Of a DNA stretch of 64,000 bases, positions 17,334 to 26,968 are shown piece after piece (position 1 is the stretch's first letter; the number at the start of each line of letters is the position of its first letter). The position numbers were made by a program, and so were the translations under genes. The notes under the pieces were generated by a model. That model was given only the letters and a program-made list of their open reading frames with translations. It was not told the origin of the DNA and did not search any database. The stretch is from Sulfurimonas sediminis (GTDB lineage: Bacteria; Campylobacterota; Campylobacteria; Campylobacterales; Sulfurimonadaceae): assembly GCF_014905115.1 (NCBI RefSeq), contig NZ_CP041235.1, forward strand, positions 2,256,258 to 2,320,257. The letters are read 5' to 3'.

Positions 17334-18371
17334 TTATGATCTTAATGAGACAGCATAATCACTGTTTTTATCTTCATACGCTTTTTGGATACCATCCATT
17401 GCACTTACTACAATCTCTTCAACAGAATTTTCAGGATTTACATCTGTCACACCGATAGAAATTTTTAGATGGATTTCTCTGTCTGCTAAAAAGAAATTAG
17501 AGTTTGAAACCAAATCACTCAGTCGCTCACTTGCCTTTTGGGCACTCTCTATATCTGTATGCTTGAGCAGCATTGCAAAGACTCCGTTCCCGTAATGTGC
17601 CACAATGTCGCTGCGTCTTGAAGTTTTTAAAAGCAGTCTTGCAATTGTTCTGGTCATCAGCAAAATTGCCTTATCATTGTTGACACTTTTCTTGAGCTCA
17701 CGAGAAAGTTCTATCATAATAAGGGAACTCTTATGATTAAACTCTTTAATAAGCCCAATTTCCTGCTCAATTTTTGTAAGCAGATACCGTTTGTTATAAA
17801 CTCCGAATTGATTGTCAAATATTGTCTCATTCTCAACATTTTTAACAATTTTAGCTGTATCATCATAGATTGTTTTCATTTGAGAACTTTGTGTTTTTAA
17901 AATAGAATTTAGTTTGGAAACATCCCCCTCTAAAATGCCAATTATATTCACAGCCTCTTTTTCGCTAGGTACATTACTGAGCTCTTTTTTTCTTTTTTCT
18001 AAAATTTTTATCATTAAAGACATATTTTTGTACAGGTTGGCTGTTACAGTAAGAATATGCTTGATGGAACTAAAACCCTGTTTAAGATTTTGTTCCAAAA
18101 CAATAGTATTTTCATCATCATTGTTTTCTTCAAGTTCCAAAATAGAGTGTATCTGCTTGCGAAGGTTTTCACTTTTATCTTCTAGAAGTCTGTCAAAATA
18201 GAGTGAAAAGTTATTGGGAGTAGGCGGTAAATTGTCTGCAATAAGTGCGTTTAAAACCTCTTTTGCATAAATTTCGATATCACTCGAAGAACTCTCAAGA
18301 TCCAGTTTTTTTATGACAGTTGTCTTTGCATTAGAGTTTTTCTGTACTTTTGATTTTAATCCACCTGCCAT
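17334..18371 (-). CDS. Degenerate GGDEF-domain protein
   Basis: The 345-residue cytoplasmic protein has a helical N-terminal region (about 30-175). Its C-terminal domain has the shape of a diguanylate cyclase (about 180-340): NQFGVYNKRYLLTKIEQEIG, then RRSDIVAHYGNGVFAMLLKHTDIESAQKASERL and ISIGVTDV. The active-site GGDEF/GGEEF box is replaced by YGNGVF, so synthesis of cyclic di-GMP is not expected. It may bind a nucleotide or act as a protein scaffold. It lies between clpP (9 bp away) and def (22 bp away) in the same direction, so it is cotranscribed with proteolysis and deformylation genes. No signal peptide or membrane segment is seen. Confidence 0.8.
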   Translation of the reverse strand: MAGGLKSKVQKNSNAKTTVIKKLDLESSSSDIEIYAKEVLNALIADNLPPTPNNFSLYFDRLLEDKSENLRKQIHSILELEENNDDENTIVLEQNLKQGFSSIKHILTVTANLYKNMSLMIKILEKRKKELSNVPSEKEAVNIIGILEGDVSKLNSILKTQSSQMKTIYDDTAKIVKNVENETIFDNQFGVYNKRYLLTKIEQEIGLIKEFNHKSSLIMIELSRELKKSVNNDKAILLMTRTIARLLLKTSRRSDIVAHYGNGVFAMLLKHTDIESAQKASERLSDLVSNSNFFLADREIHLKISIGVTDVNPENSVEEIVVSAMDGIQKAYEDKNSDYAVSLRS

Positions 18372-18380
18372 ATTTTCTCC

Positions 18381-18971
18381 CTATTCTTTGTCGTTTTTCA
18401 CTAAAACTTCATCAATCATGCCATACTCTTTTGCTTCTGCAGCACTCATAAAGTTATCACGATCTGTATCTTGTTCAACTGTTTCAATGCTTTGCCCGGT
18501 ATTTTTTGCCAATATTGCATTGAGCTCTTTTTTCATGCGAAGAATCTCTTCTGCCTGAATTGCGATATCAGTTGCCTGACCCTGCGCACCGCCTAAAGGC
18601 TGGTGTATCATAATTCTTGCATGAGGGAGTGCATAGCGTTTGCCTTTTTCACCACTCGAGAGCAAGAATGCACCCATGGACGCAGCCTGTCCGATACAGA
18701 TAGTGGCCACATGCGGACGAATATAGTTCATCGTATCAAAAATAGCCATTCCCGCAGTTACAACTCCGCCGGGAGAGTTAATATAAAAATAGATGTCTTT
18801 TTCAGGATCTTCTGCTTCAAGAAACAAAAACTGTGCAACTATAGTAGAGGCCACAGCATCATTTACCTCTCCGCTGAGCATAACAATTCTGTCTTTTAAA
18901 AGACGGGAAAAAATATCATAAGAACGCTCACCGCGTCCTGTTTTTTCCACTACATAAGGAATATAGCTCAT
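18381..18971 (-). CDS. clpP: ATP-dependent Clp protease proteolytic subunit
   Basis: ClpP forms the barrel-shaped peptidase that degrades proteins unfolded by ClpX or ClpA. The 196-residue protein keeps the complete catalytic triad: Ser98 in GQAASMGAF, His123 in [10 protein letters not shown], and Asp172 in DTDRD. It starts [30 protein letters not shown], a normal N terminus. It follows tig by 3 bp, the usual arrangement linking trigger factor with proteolysis in this phylum. Confidence 0.97.
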   Translation of the reverse strand: MSYIPYVVEKTGRGERSYDIFSRLLKDRIVMLSGEVNDAVASTIVAQFLFLEAEDPEKDIYFYINSPGGVVTAGMAIFDTMNYIRPHVATICIGQAASMGAFLLSSGEKGKRYALPHARIMIHQPLGGAQGQATDIAIQAEEILRMKKELNAILAKNTGQSIETVEQDTDRDNFMSAAEAKEYGMIDEVLVKNDKE

Positions 18972-18974
18972 GGC

Positions 18975-20273
18975 TTACGCTTCTGACTTTTCATTCAAGA
19001 GAGCAGTCAACACTTTGTCTTCCACCATTGACATTTGAATTGCCGGAAGATAGCCTGCCTCTTTATAATGCTCATAAGCCTTTTGAGGATCTTGACCCAT
19101 TTGCATTGCTTCATAGTAAATAGTCTGCATAACTTCCTGCTCTTCTACTTTTATACCCATTTCCTGCGCCAATGCGTCTATAATAAATGTCGCTTTGACG
19201 CTTTTTATTGCATCATCGCGAAAACTTTCACGAAGCTCGTTGAGTTTTTCAGGGTTTTCACGCAGTTCTTTAATTTCATCTTCACTCATCTGCGATGCTT
19301 TTTTGTTGACAGCCATATCAATTTCCTGATCAACAACAAATTCAGGTAAATCAAAATCAATTTTTTCTACTAAAGTCTCAAGCAGCTTTGGTTTTAGTTC
19401 GTCATTATAAAGTTTTGCAAGTTTTTCCTGCTCAAGTGCTTTTTTTACTTCTTCTTTTAATTTTTCCAAAGTTGCATCTTCTTCACCGGGAAGCAGTTTT
19501 TTTGCAAGCTCATCATCTATAACAACCTCATCTTTTACTTTAACACCGTTTACTTTTACTTTAAATTCGGCATCTTTTCCTGCAAGTGTGTCTGAACCGT
19601 AGTTTTCAGGAAAAGTCACATTGATTGTAACTTCTTCATCTCTTTTTACACCAATCAACTGATCTTCAAATCCCGGGATAAACTGTCCCGAACCGAGTTT
19701 AAGCTCAAAATTCTCTGCAGCACCGCCTTCAAAAGCTTTTCCGTCTATAAAACCTTCAAAGTCAATAACAGCAGTATCACCCTCTTTCATTTTACGGTTA
19801 CGCTTGATGTCAACCAAAGGCGCCTGATTTTCAGCGATTTCTTTAATTCTCTCTTCAACCTCTTCATCTGTCACTTCAGGTTTTTCAAAATCAGGAACAA
19901 AAGATTTTACATTCTCCAAATTTATTTCAGGACGCATAGCTACTTTTACGGCTACCTCAATCTTATCATCACTTTTTTCAAATTTAGAAATGGTCGGCTC
20001 ACCAATCAAAGATACACTGTCAATGTTTAACTCTGTCAAGCCTTTTGCAAGCACTTCACGAAGTGCTTCCGCCTCAGCATCTTCAACAAGTTTTTCACCG
20101 TATTGCTTTTTGATAATAGCAACAGGAACTTTCCCTTTACGGAAACCTTGAACATTCGCAGTTTTAGAGAGTTGTTTCGCAATTTTTTCTGTCTTTTCAT
20201 TCAGCTCATCTCTTGAGATTGTTGCTTCAATTTGAGCATTTGCACCATTAATTTTGTTTGCTTTGATTTCCAT
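18975..20273 (-). CDS. tig: Trigger factor
   Basis: Trigger factor is a ribosome-bound chaperone with prolyl isomerase activity. The start at 20273 gives 432 residues (MEIKANKINGANAQIEATISRDEL), the usual length, with AAGGA a few bases before it. A longer frame reaching 20321 lacks such a site. The ribosome-binding loop reads VQGFRKGKVPVAIIKKQYG (about 43-61). The FKBP-type domain spans about 155-240 (EGDTAVIDFEGFIDGKAFEGG and FIPGFEDQLIG). The C-terminal arm is helical. clpP follows directly. Confidence 0.96.
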   Translation of the reverse strand: MEIKANKINGANAQIEATISRDELNEKTEKIAKQLSKTANVQGFRKGKVPVAIIKKQYGEKLVEDAEAEALREVLAKGLTELNIDSVSLIGEPTISKFEKSDDKIEVAVKVAMRPEINLENVKSFVPDFEKPEVTDEEVEERIKEIAENQAPLVDIKRNRKMKEGDTAVIDFEGFIDGKAFEGGAAENFELKLGSGQFIPGFEDQLIGVKRDEEVTINVTFPENYGSDTLAGKDAEFKVKVNGVKVKDEVVIDDELAKKLLPGEEDATLEKLKEEVKKALEQEKLAKLYNDELKPKLLETLVEKIDFDLPEFVVDQEIDMAVNKKASQMSEDEIKELRENPEKLNELRESFRDDAIKSVKATFIIDALAQEMGIKVEEQEVMQTIYYEAMQMGQDPQKAYEHYKEAGYLPAIQMSMVEDKVLTALLNEKSEA

Positions 20274-20345
20274 CAATTTCCTTTTATCTGTATTATATAC
20301 ACCATTATTTTGGGCAATCATACCAAAAATGTGCTTTTTTTGCGA

Positions 20346-20807
20346 TTAATTTTTGCATAAATTTGGTTTGAAATTTAAAATAAGCAGCCATAAAACGGCA
20401 AAATCTATCATCACATCTGCAAAATTGAAAACAGCAAAATTAAATCCACAGTGCCAATAGACCATATCTACAACACCCTCATGAACAAATCTGTCATAAA
20501 TATTGGAAAATGCCCCTCCAAGAAGTATTCCTGCGGGTAAAGCGTAACATAGCTTTTTGAGGTATAGTACATATGCCAAAACACCACTTACAAGCAAAAG
20601 CTGAATATACTTTAAATACTCGTTCAAAAATGCAAACATTGAAAATGCAACACCCTTGTTGTAAACAAGTATCAGATCTATACACTCAGTATAGTAACGA
20701 AAGCCCTCAACAAAGAGACTTTTAATATTTTGATCGATGATAAATACACCTGCGAGACTAAAGAGCAATATCGCTGAGAGGCGTAACATTTTATTACTGT
20801 TATTCAT
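20346..20807 (-). CDS. lspA: Lipoprotein signal peptidase
   Basis: LspA cuts the signal peptide from prolipoproteins in the inner membrane after lipid attachment. The 153-residue protein has four membrane segments. The family motifs [34 protein letters not shown] and [15 protein letters not shown] are present and include the two catalytic aspartates. It overlaps glmM by 8 bp and is translated after it. The putative lipoprotein gene at 8068-9153 would be a substrate. Confidence 0.95.
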   Translation of the reverse strand: MNNSNKMLRLSAILLFSLAGVFIIDQNIKSLFVEGFRYYTECIDLILVYNKGVAFSMFAFLNEYLKYIQLLLVSGVLAYVLYLKKLCYALPAGILLGGAFSNIYDRFVHEGVVDMVYWHCGFNFAVFNFADVMIDFAVLWLLILNFKPNLCKN

Positions 20808-22140
20808 TGAGCACTTTTTTAAAAAATTCTACTATTTCATTCATTTTTTCATTCATGATATCAGCCTCTTTACATTCCAAAAGAACCCGCAGTTTATTTT
20901 CTGTCCCTGAATAGCGAATCAAATGCCGTATTCCTTTCGCTTCTAAAGCAAGCAACTTTTCATCCAAAGAAGCTATTTCGCTTAAAGGCTTTTTTTTCTT
21001 TACATGTAAGTTCACAAGTTTTTGCGGATATAAAGGGAATGGCCGTAAAAGCTCTGAAGCTTTTTTATTTTTATCAATCAATAAAGCAAGCACCTGAAGT
21101 GTTGCTACAAGTCCGTCTCCGGTTTTTGCGAAATCACTAAATATAATATGTCCGCTTTGTTCCCCGCCAAAGTTAATTCCCTGCTTTTTCATAATTTCCA
21201 AAACATGTTTGTCTCCGACATCTGATCGAAAAAGTTTCAAACCATTTTCTGACATGTAATCTTCAAGCCCCTGATTACTCATAACGGTAGTTACTACTCC
21301 TCCACCTTTAAGCTTGTTTTGCTCATGGAGGTAAACGCCAAGTGCTCCCAGAAGATGGTCACCATCTACTGCTTCTCCTGTTTCATCTACGACCACAAGC
21401 CTGTCAGCATCACCGTCAAGCGCTATTCCCAGATCAGCTCTATATCTAACAACACTCTTGCATAAATCTTTTGTATGCAAAGCACCACAGTCTTCGTTAA
21501 TGTTAAAACCGTTTGGTTTGTCATGCAGTACTATTACCTCAGCACCAAGTTCTTCCAAAACAGTCGGGCCTACTTTATAAGCTGCACCGTTTGCCGTGTC
21601 AAGCACTATACGCATTCCCTGCAATGTCATATGCACAGGAAAAGAGTTCTTCAGTTGTACTATATATCGTCCTATGACATCATCAATACGCTTTGCCTTG
21701 CCTATTGCTTTTCCCGTGACTTGTGACTTGTTTATAAGCTTTTCGTTAAAATAGATGTTTTCTATCTCTATTTCTGTCTCACATGAAAATTTATCTCCGT
21801 GTGCGTTAAAAAACTTAATCCCGTTATCTTCAAAAGAGTTGTGTGAAGCCGAAATCATAATCCCGGCATCACAGCGCATATTTTCTGTAATGTATGCTAT
21901 GGCCGGTGTAGGCATAGGACCAACCTGAATGACATCATACCCAATAGCCGTCAATCCGCTCACAATAGCATTCTCTATCATGTAGCCGCTTCTGCGTGTA
22001 TCTTTTCCTACAAGTATTTTATTGGTCACTGCCGATGATTTCAAATAAATCCCCGCAGCCATAGCCACTTTCATAGCAACCGAAGCGCTTAAAAAAGAAC
22101 CTGCCTCACCTCTTACGCCGTCTGTACCAAATAGTTTCAT
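20800..22140 (-). CDS. glmM: Phosphoglucosamine mutase
   Basis: GlmM converts glucosamine-6-phosphate to glucosamine-1-phosphate for peptidoglycan and lipopolysaccharide precursors. The 446-residue protein starts [14 protein letters not shown]. It has the phosphoserine loop [16 protein letters not shown] (Ser99), the metal-binding DGDADR motif ([13 protein letters not shown]) and the sugar-binding GGEQSGH motif. The C-terminal phosphate loop reads [14 protein letters not shown]. It is the first gene of a pair with lspA. Its upstream region is shared with rpsT on the opposite strand and holds a long hairpin. Confidence 0.97.
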   Translation of the reverse strand: MKLFGTDGVRGEAGSFLSASVAMKVAMAAGIYLKSSAVTNKILVGKDTRRSGYMIENAIVSGLTAIGYDVIQVGPMPTPAIAYITENMRCDAGIMISASHNSFEDNGIKFFNAHGDKFSCETEIEIENIYFNEKLINKSQVTGKAIGKAKRIDDVIGRYIVQLKNSFPVHMTLQGMRIVLDTANGAAYKVGPTVLEELGAEVIVLHDKPNGFNINEDCGALHTKDLCKSVVRYRADLGIALDGDADRLVVVDETGEAVDGDHLLGALGVYLHEQNKLKGGGVVTTVMSNQGLEDYMSENGLKLFRSDVGDKHVLEIMKKQGINFGGEQSGHIIFSDFAKTGDGLVATLQVLALLIDKNKKASELLRPFPLYPQKLVNLHVKKKKPLSEIASLDEKLLALEAKGIRHLIRYSGTENKLRVLLECKEADIMNEKMNEIVEFFKKVLNE

Positions 22141-22192
22141 ATACTATATTTCCTCTGCTTTTCTCACAAAATATTATAATTTCAGGGCTGTA

Positions 22193-22269
22193 GTTTACAT
22201 AAAGAGATGAAGGAAGAGACTCAGACCAACGGGAGGATTTGCTCTCTTCTTTTAGCTCTTTATGTAAAC
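22193..22269 (+). ncRNA. Candidate structured RNA/hairpin element, copy 1
   Basis: A 77-base hairpin lies between divergent glmM and rpsT. The outer stem is a perfect 14-bp pair (GTTTACATAAAGAG at 22193-22206 with 22256-22269). A symmetric 6+6 internal loop and a 7-bp inner stem follow (GAAGAGA with TCTCTTC). The 23-base terminal loop carries CTCAGACC and, after a short gap, GGGAGGATTTG. The loop motif is found again at 63430 inside a stem of unrelated sequence. The strand is given as the one on which the motif reads CTCAGACC; whether it is transcribed is unknown. It could be a small RNA, an rpsT leader element or a REP-like DNA repeat. Confidence 0.5.
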
Positions 22270-22366
22270 GGTAACCAAGACTTTGTGCATTTTACCACCC
22301 TTTAACTTAATTTTAATTATTTTTAAGGTAATATTTCGCACTTAAATTCCAAAAAGGACTCATTAA

Positions 22367-22627
22367 ATGGCAAATCACAAGTCATCAATTAAGAGAATTC
22401 GCCAGACACTCGTTCGTACTGAACGTAATCGTTTCTACAGAACTCGTCTTAAAAATATCGTAAAAGCAGTTAGTTCAGCAGTTGAAGCTGGTAACAAAGA
22501 AGAAGCACAGGCAGCATTTAAAGTTGCAAACCAGCAAATTCACAAATTTGTAAGCAAAGGTATCTTAAAAAAAGAGACTGCTGCAAGAAAAGTAAGCCGT
22601 CTACACAAATCTGTAAACGCAATATAA
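22367..22627 (+). CDS. rpsT: Small-subunit ribosomal protein S20
   Basis: Ribosomal protein S20 binds 16S rRNA early in assembly of the 30S subunit. The 86-residue basic protein starts [30 protein letters not shown] and ends in the usual [23 protein letters not shown], matching the family over its whole length. The Shine-Dalgarno AAAGGA precedes it at a good distance. prfA follows after 12 bp, a conserved pairing in this phylum. Confidence 0.97.
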   Translation: MANHKSSIKRIRQTLVRTERNRFYRTRLKNIVKAVSSAVEAGNKEEAQAAFKVANQQIHKFVSKGILKKETAARKVSRLHKSVNAI

Positions 22628-22639
22628 GGCTAGCAACAA

Positions 22640-23707
22640 ATGTTAGCAGATAAACTTACACCGTTTATCAACCGCTATAACGAACTTAGCGAACTGCTAA
22701 GTTCACCTGACATCACTTCTGACATCAAACGGATGACAGAACTTTCCAAAGAACAGTCTTCCCTTTTACCGATCGTTGAAAAAACAAAAGAGTACAAAGC
22801 GCTTTTAGAAGAAATCAGTGACTCAAAAGAGATGCTCTCAGACCCGGAAATGGGTGATATGGCAAAAGAAGAACTTAAAGAGCTTGAACCACAGGTCTCC
22901 GTTTTGGAAGAAGAGATAAAAATGCTCCTTCTTCCAAAAGACCCGAATGATGACAGAAATATCATCGTAGAACTTCGTGCCGGTGCCGGTGGAGATGAAG
23001 CGGCAATCTTTGTCGGAGACCTGTTTGATGCCTATACACGCTATGCAGATTTAAAAGGCTGGAAAATAGAACTGATGAGTACTTCTCCTTCAGATGCAGG
23101 CGGATACAAAGAGGTTATAGCCCTTATCAAAGGGGAACAGGTTTACAGCAGGTTGAAATACGAAGGCGGTACACACAGAGTACAACGCGTACCACAGACA
23201 GAAAGTCAGGGTCGTGTGCATACTTCGGCTATTACCGTTGCAGTTATGGCTGAGGTTGATGATGTTGAAATTGAGATTAACGAGAATGATCTAAAAATTG
23301 ATGTGATGCGTTCGTCAGGTTGTGGAGGGCAGTCTGTCAACACTACCGACTCCGCTGTTCGCATTACGCACCTGCCGACAGGCCTTGTTGTCACAAACCA
23401 GGATCAAAAATCACAGCATAAAAACAGAGAAAAAGCAATGAAAGTTCTAAAAGCAAGACTTTATGATTTACAAATGCAAGAAGCTCAAGCCGAAGATGCC
23501 GCACAGCGTGCCGCACAGGTAGGTACCGGCGACAGAAGCGGAAGAATCAGAACCTATAACTATCCGCAAAACCGTATCAGTGACCATAGAATCAATTTGA
23601 CTCTCTATCGGTTAAATGAAATTATGAGTGGTGGACTGCTTGATGAAATTATCGAACCACTCATAGCAGACCATCAGGCAAAAATTGTAGAAGCAGCAGG
23701 ACTGTAA
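22640..23707 (+). CDS. prfA: Peptide chain release factor 1
   Basis: RF1 ends translation at UAA and UAG codons. The 355-residue protein has the GGQ catalytic motif in [25 protein letters not shown] (about residues 225-248), whose glutamine is normally methylated. It also has the acidic N-terminal domain and the RF1-type codon-recognition region around [25 protein letters not shown]. It is cotranscribed with rpsT and ends 6 bp from the convergent dapF gene. Confidence 0.97.
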   Translation: MLADKLTPFINRYNELSELLSSPDITSDIKRMTELSKEQSSLLPIVEKTKEYKALLEEISDSKEMLSDPEMGDMAKEELKELEPQVSVLEEEIKMLLLPKDPNDDRNIIVELRAGAGGDEAAIFVGDLFDAYTRYADLKGWKIELMSTSPSDAGGYKEVIALIKGEQVYSRLKYEGGTHRVQRVPQTESQGRVHTSAITVAVMAEVDDVEIEINENDLKIDVMRSSGCGGQSVNTTDSAVRITHLPTGLVVTNQDQKSQHKNREKAMKVLKARLYDLQMQEAQAEDAAQRAAQVGTGDRSGRIRTYNYPQNRISDHRINLTLYRLNEIMSGGLLDEIIEPLIADHQAKIVEAAGL

Positions 23708-23713
23708 AAAGTC

Positions 23714-24472
23714 TTACGCTTCCCACTCTGTTTCAAAAGTTTTTTTCACACGCCCTTTAAAAGTGATAGTTTTATCATTAACACCCAGATAAAGTGTATC
23801 ACCACTTGTCGGATAAACTTCAATATTGTTTTTCACAGCACCCTCTCTGTAGGCTCTGTAAAAGCAGGCAGCCATTCCTGTCCCACAGGCCAAAGTTTCA
23901 TCTTCTACACCACGCTCATATGTTCGAACTCGTAAATTTCCGTCCTCTATATGCATTACATTTACATTTGCATTATAAACATAGCGAAGTTCACGTGCTT
24001 CTTCTGTGTCAAAATTTTCTATAGAGTCGGTATATCGTACCAAGTGCGGCACACCCGTATTTATCAGCCACCAGAAGTGTCCGCCAAATTCTATGTCAGT
24101 TTCAAGAATTTCAGGCGCTGTCAGTTCACTTGTCACCATAGCACTTTTGGGAGTATTTTCTTCGACCTCTGCGCCAATAACACCGGCTCCTGTCATAAAC
24201 TGCATTTTTGCAGAGGCAAGATTATGATTATATGCATAATGTGCACATGCCCGACTACCATTTCCGCACATATCCGCATGACTTCCGTCAGAATTATAAA
24301 ATTCCCATTCAAAATCATACTTTTCATGAGGCACGATGACGATCAGTCCGTCTGCTCCGATGCCCTCTTGACGATGGCATAAAGCTTTTGCAAGCTCATT
24401 GCGCTCTTGTTTTTTGTCATCATGAAATATTACAAAATCATTTCCGTTCGCACTGTATTTGCTTATTTTCAT
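23714..24472 (-). CDS. dapF: Diaminopimelate epimerase
   Basis: DapF interconverts LL- and meso-diaminopimelate for lysine and peptidoglycan synthesis. The 252-residue protein has both catalytic cysteines in their motifs, MCGNGSRACAHYA (about 67-79) and LACGTGMAACFYRA (about 193-206). It also has the N-terminal KYSANGNDFVIF. Its start overlaps the end of coaE by 4 bp, so dapF is the last of three coupled genes (speE-like, coaE, dapF). Confidence 0.95.
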   Translation of the reverse strand: MKISKYSANGNDFVIFHDDKKQERNELAKALCHRQEGIGADGLIVIVPHEKYDFEWEFYNSDGSHADMCGNGSRACAHYAYNHNLASAKMQFMTGAGVIGAEVEENTPKSAMVTSELTAPEILETDIEFGGHFWWLINTGVPHLVRYTDSIENFDTEEARELRYVYNANVNVMHIEDGNLRVRTYERGVEDETLACGTGMAACFYRAYREGAVKNNIEVYPTSGDTLYLGVNDKTITFKGRVKKTFETEWEA

Positions 24473-25065
24473 TTTTTGTATATCTCCTTTATCTTTTCTA
24501 CAAATTGCTCTACCTCATTTTGCAGATGTTTGAGATTTTTTGAGTTGTCTATAATCCAGGTCGCTTTCTCTTTTTTCTTATCAATCGGCATTTGTGAAGC
24601 AATTCGCTTCAAAGACTCCTCTTTTGAGTAACCGTTACGTTTCACAAAACGCTCAAGCTGAATATCTTCAGGAGTATATACTACAACGCTCTCTTTTATA
24701 GGATAATTGGAGTTTTCAAAAAAAAGTGGAATATCTATAAGGTAGGGGAATTGAAATTCATCCTGCTTTTCACTGCGCTTTTGTATTTCAGCCTGTATTT
24801 TAGGATGCAGATACTCTTCAAGTGTTTTTTTCGCTGCAGGATGAGAAAAAATATAACTTCCTAACTTTGTTCTGTCTACTTTTGTACCGTTTACATACTC
24901 ACTTCCAAAAGTTTCTCTCACCCATTCTACAGAGTCATCGAGAATTTCATGCGAAATCGTATCTGCATCAATAACCCGCATTCCGTTAAGTGCCAAAAGC
25001 GAGGCTACCGTACTTTTTCCCGTAGCAATACCCCCTGTCAGCGCAATAGCATACTCATAAGCCAT
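24469..25065 (-). CDS. coaE: Dephospho-CoA kinase
   Basis: CoaE phosphorylates dephospho-CoA in the last step of coenzyme A synthesis. The 198-residue protein has the P-loop LTGGIATGKSTVASLL at residues 9-24, then VIDADTISHEIL and the substrate region LHPKIQAEIQ. The lid segment is FVKRNGYSKEESLKRIASQMP. It overlaps dapF by 4 bp and shares one base with the upstream gene, showing tight coupling. Confidence 0.95.
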   Translation of the reverse strand: MAYEYAIALTGGIATGKSTVASLLALNGMRVIDADTISHEILDDSVEWVRETFGSEYVNGTKVDRTKLGSYIFSHPAAKKTLEEYLHPKIQAEIQKRSEKQDEFQFPYLIDIPLFFENSNYPIKESVVVYTPEDIQLERFVKRNGYSKEESLKRIASQMPIDKKKEKATWIIDNSKNLKHLQNEVEQFVEKIKEIYKK

Positions 25066-25616
25066 TAGTTTTTAATAATGCCCAAATACTCTTTTCGAAT
25101 ATTATTTCCCGTAGCAAAAGCAGCAGGGTGAATATCGCAGTTGTAATACTCTAAACCGTCAAGCAGGTCTGATCTTTGCAAAATGATATCTGCTGTGGGA
25201 TGATACTCTTTTGATGCTAAAAGAGCAGTTTTGCCATTGCCCAGGTTGTATGGCATGATGATTTTTGCGTACTTTCCTAAAATCTGCATGATTTTTTTGT
25301 TTTCTGCAACATCATCCAAAGACGGATGCAGCGTTACCAAAAGACCTTCTTCGTTCAATACACGGTTAAAATGTGCCAGCACAGCAGCGTCAGTATCAAG
25401 CTCTGAAATCACTACATCATACTTGTCATCAGCTACTTCACGAAGTAGATTAATATCTGCCGAAATTACATCACAGTTAATATCATCATATTTATACTTT
25501 TGTATCTCTTGCACAAAACCTGCCGAGTTTGAACTGATGATCAAAACATTGTTTGGTTCTTTATGTGTACACAATGGTACATGTACCATCATTTCGTTAT
25601 ATATAAAATCTTTCAT
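25065..25616 (-). CDS. Spermidine-synthase-like protein lacking the N-terminal domain
   Basis: The 183-residue protein matches the Rossmann part of Helicobacter-type SpeE. It begins at IYNEMMVHVPLCTHKEPNNVLII, continues through DKYDVVISELDTDAAVLAHFNRVLNEEGLLVTLHP, and ends with YYNCDIHPAAFATGNNIRKEYLGII. The usual beta-sheet N-terminal domain (roughly 60 residues) is absent: the start at 25616 has AGGA upstream and no extended frame is evident. The glycine-rich GGxDG nucleotide motif reads SSNSAGF. Both changes make aminopropyl transfer doubtful, so it may be a degenerate enzyme with another role. It heads the speE-coaE-dapF cluster known from relatives. Confidence 0.65.
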   Translation of the reverse strand: MKDFIYNEMMVHVPLCTHKEPNNVLIISSNSAGFVQEIQKYKYDDINCDVISADINLLREVADDKYDVVISELDTDAAVLAHFNRVLNEEGLLVTLHPSLDDVAENKKIMQILGKYAKIIMPYNLGNGKTALLASKEYHPTADIILQRSDLLDGLEYYNCDIHPAAFATGNNIRKEYLGIIKN

Positions 25617-25738
25617 TCTTAAATTCCTGTTGTGGGTCCTGCCCGTAGATTAATTAAAAGCGATTTTAGCATATTTGGATTAATTTTACTTAATATCGCT
25701 ATAATTACATAATATTTATAAAAACTTAAAGGTATAAA

Positions 25739-25939
25739 ATGGATTATAACAAAATTAGAAAGTTTTGCAGGGTGTTTCGCATTGCACTTGGTCTTGCTCT
25801 CATTATTGCAGGCTTAATCACAGGCATAGTATGGTTCTATCTTGGACTTATTCCTCTCATTGCGGGCTTGACTAACTTCTGTCCACTTTGTATCATTTCA
25901 AAAAAATGTGATTTACCTCAAGATTCGGAGTCTAAATAA
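25739..25939 (+). CDS. DUF2892 (YgaP-type) small membrane protein
   Basis: This 66-residue protein has two membrane helices (about 15-32 and 34-48) and the family ending LTNFCPLCIISKKC. That pattern is typical of DUF2892, the membrane part of YgaP, usually found alone or fused to rhodanese domains in sulfur-related settings. No rhodanese is attached here. The stop codon and the purM start overlap by one base (TAATG), so it is coupled to purM. Function is unknown. The four cysteines (one near residue 9, three near the C terminus) may bind a metal or sulfur. Confidence 0.8.
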   Translation: MDYNKIRKFCRVFRIALGLALIIAGLITGIVWFYLGLIPLIAGLTNFCPLCIISKKCDLPQDSESK

Positions 25940-26937
25940 TGAGTAAAATTTCATATAAAGATGCAGGTGTAGATATAGATGCAGGCAATAGTTTTGTAGA
26001 AAATATAAAACCTCTTGTAAAAAGTACAAAAGTGCCTGGTGTACTTGGTGGTATCGGCTCTTTTGCCGGTGCTTTTGAACTGCCAAAAGGTTTTAAAGAA
26101 CCTGTAATGCTTGCTGCGACTGACGGTGTCGGCACAAAACTAAAACTGGCAATTGACAGCGGTATACACAATACTGTCGGTATTGATTTGGTTGCAATGT
26201 GTGTCAATGATCTCATCTGCAACTTTGGAACACCGAGTTTCTTTCTTGATTACTATGCCACGGGAAAACTTGACGTCAATGTTGCTACAAATGTCGTTGC
26301 AGGCATAGCAGAAGGATGTAAACGTAGTGAATGTGCCCTTATAGGCGGCGAAACAGCAGAAATGCCTGGAATGTACTCTGAAGATGATTATGATTTGGCA
26401 GGTTTTGCCGTAGGTATTGCCGAAAAATCTGAAATGGACAGAGTAAGCCTTGTTCGTGCTGGTCATAAACTTATAGCGTTGCCAAGCTCAGGTTTACACT
26501 CAAATGGTTTTTCACTTGCAAGAAAAGTGCTCTTTGAAAAAATGAAACTTAACTTTGATGACGACTTTAACGGCAAGCCGCTGATAAAAACTCTCTTAGA
26601 ACCGACAAATATCTATGTAAAAACATTTAAAGCACTCAAAAATGAAATAGTAGCTATGGCACACATCACAGGCGGAGGCATCGTAGAAAATTTACCTCGT
26701 GTACTACCTGAAAATTTAATGGCAGAAGTACAACGCGATGCCATCAAAGTACTGCCGATATTTGAACTGATGAGTGAACATATAGCGAGAGATGAAATGT
26801 TTAGAGCATTCAACATGGGTGTAGGCATGATACTTGTCGTTGAAGAAGCAAATGTAGAAAAAGTACTCAATACTGCACAAGACTCCTACCTCATAGGAGA
26901 AATAAAAGAAGGCAAACGCGAAGCCAAGTTAGTATAG
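25939..26937 (+). CDS. purM: Phosphoribosylformylglycinamidine cyclo-ligase (AIR synthetase)
   Basis: PurM closes the imidazole ring of AIR in purine synthesis and uses ATP. The 332-residue protein has SYKDAGVDIDAGNSFVENIKP at the N terminus. The central motifs are ATDGVGTKLKLA, VNDLICNFGTPSFFLDYYATGKLD and ALIGGETAEMPGMY, followed by MAHITGGGIVENLPRVLP and FNMGVGMILVV. Length and motif order are normal. It follows the DUF2892 gene with a one-base overlap. Confidence 0.96.
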   Translation: MSKISYKDAGVDIDAGNSFVENIKPLVKSTKVPGVLGGIGSFAGAFELPKGFKEPVMLAATDGVGTKLKLAIDSGIHNTVGIDLVAMCVNDLICNFGTPSFFLDYYATGKLDVNVATNVVAGIAEGCKRSECALIGGETAEMPGMYSEDDYDLAGFAVGIAEKSEMDRVSLVRAGHKLIALPSSGLHSNGFSLARKVLFEKMKLNFDDDFNGKPLIKTLLEPTNIYVKTFKALKNEIVAMAHITGGGIVENLPRVLPENLMAEVQRDAIKVLPIFELMSEHIARDEMFRAFNMGVGMILVVEEANVEKVLNTAQDSYLIGEIKEGKREAKLV

Positions 26938-26968
26938 CTTTTTTCACTTTTTAAACCAGTATGCTTTC

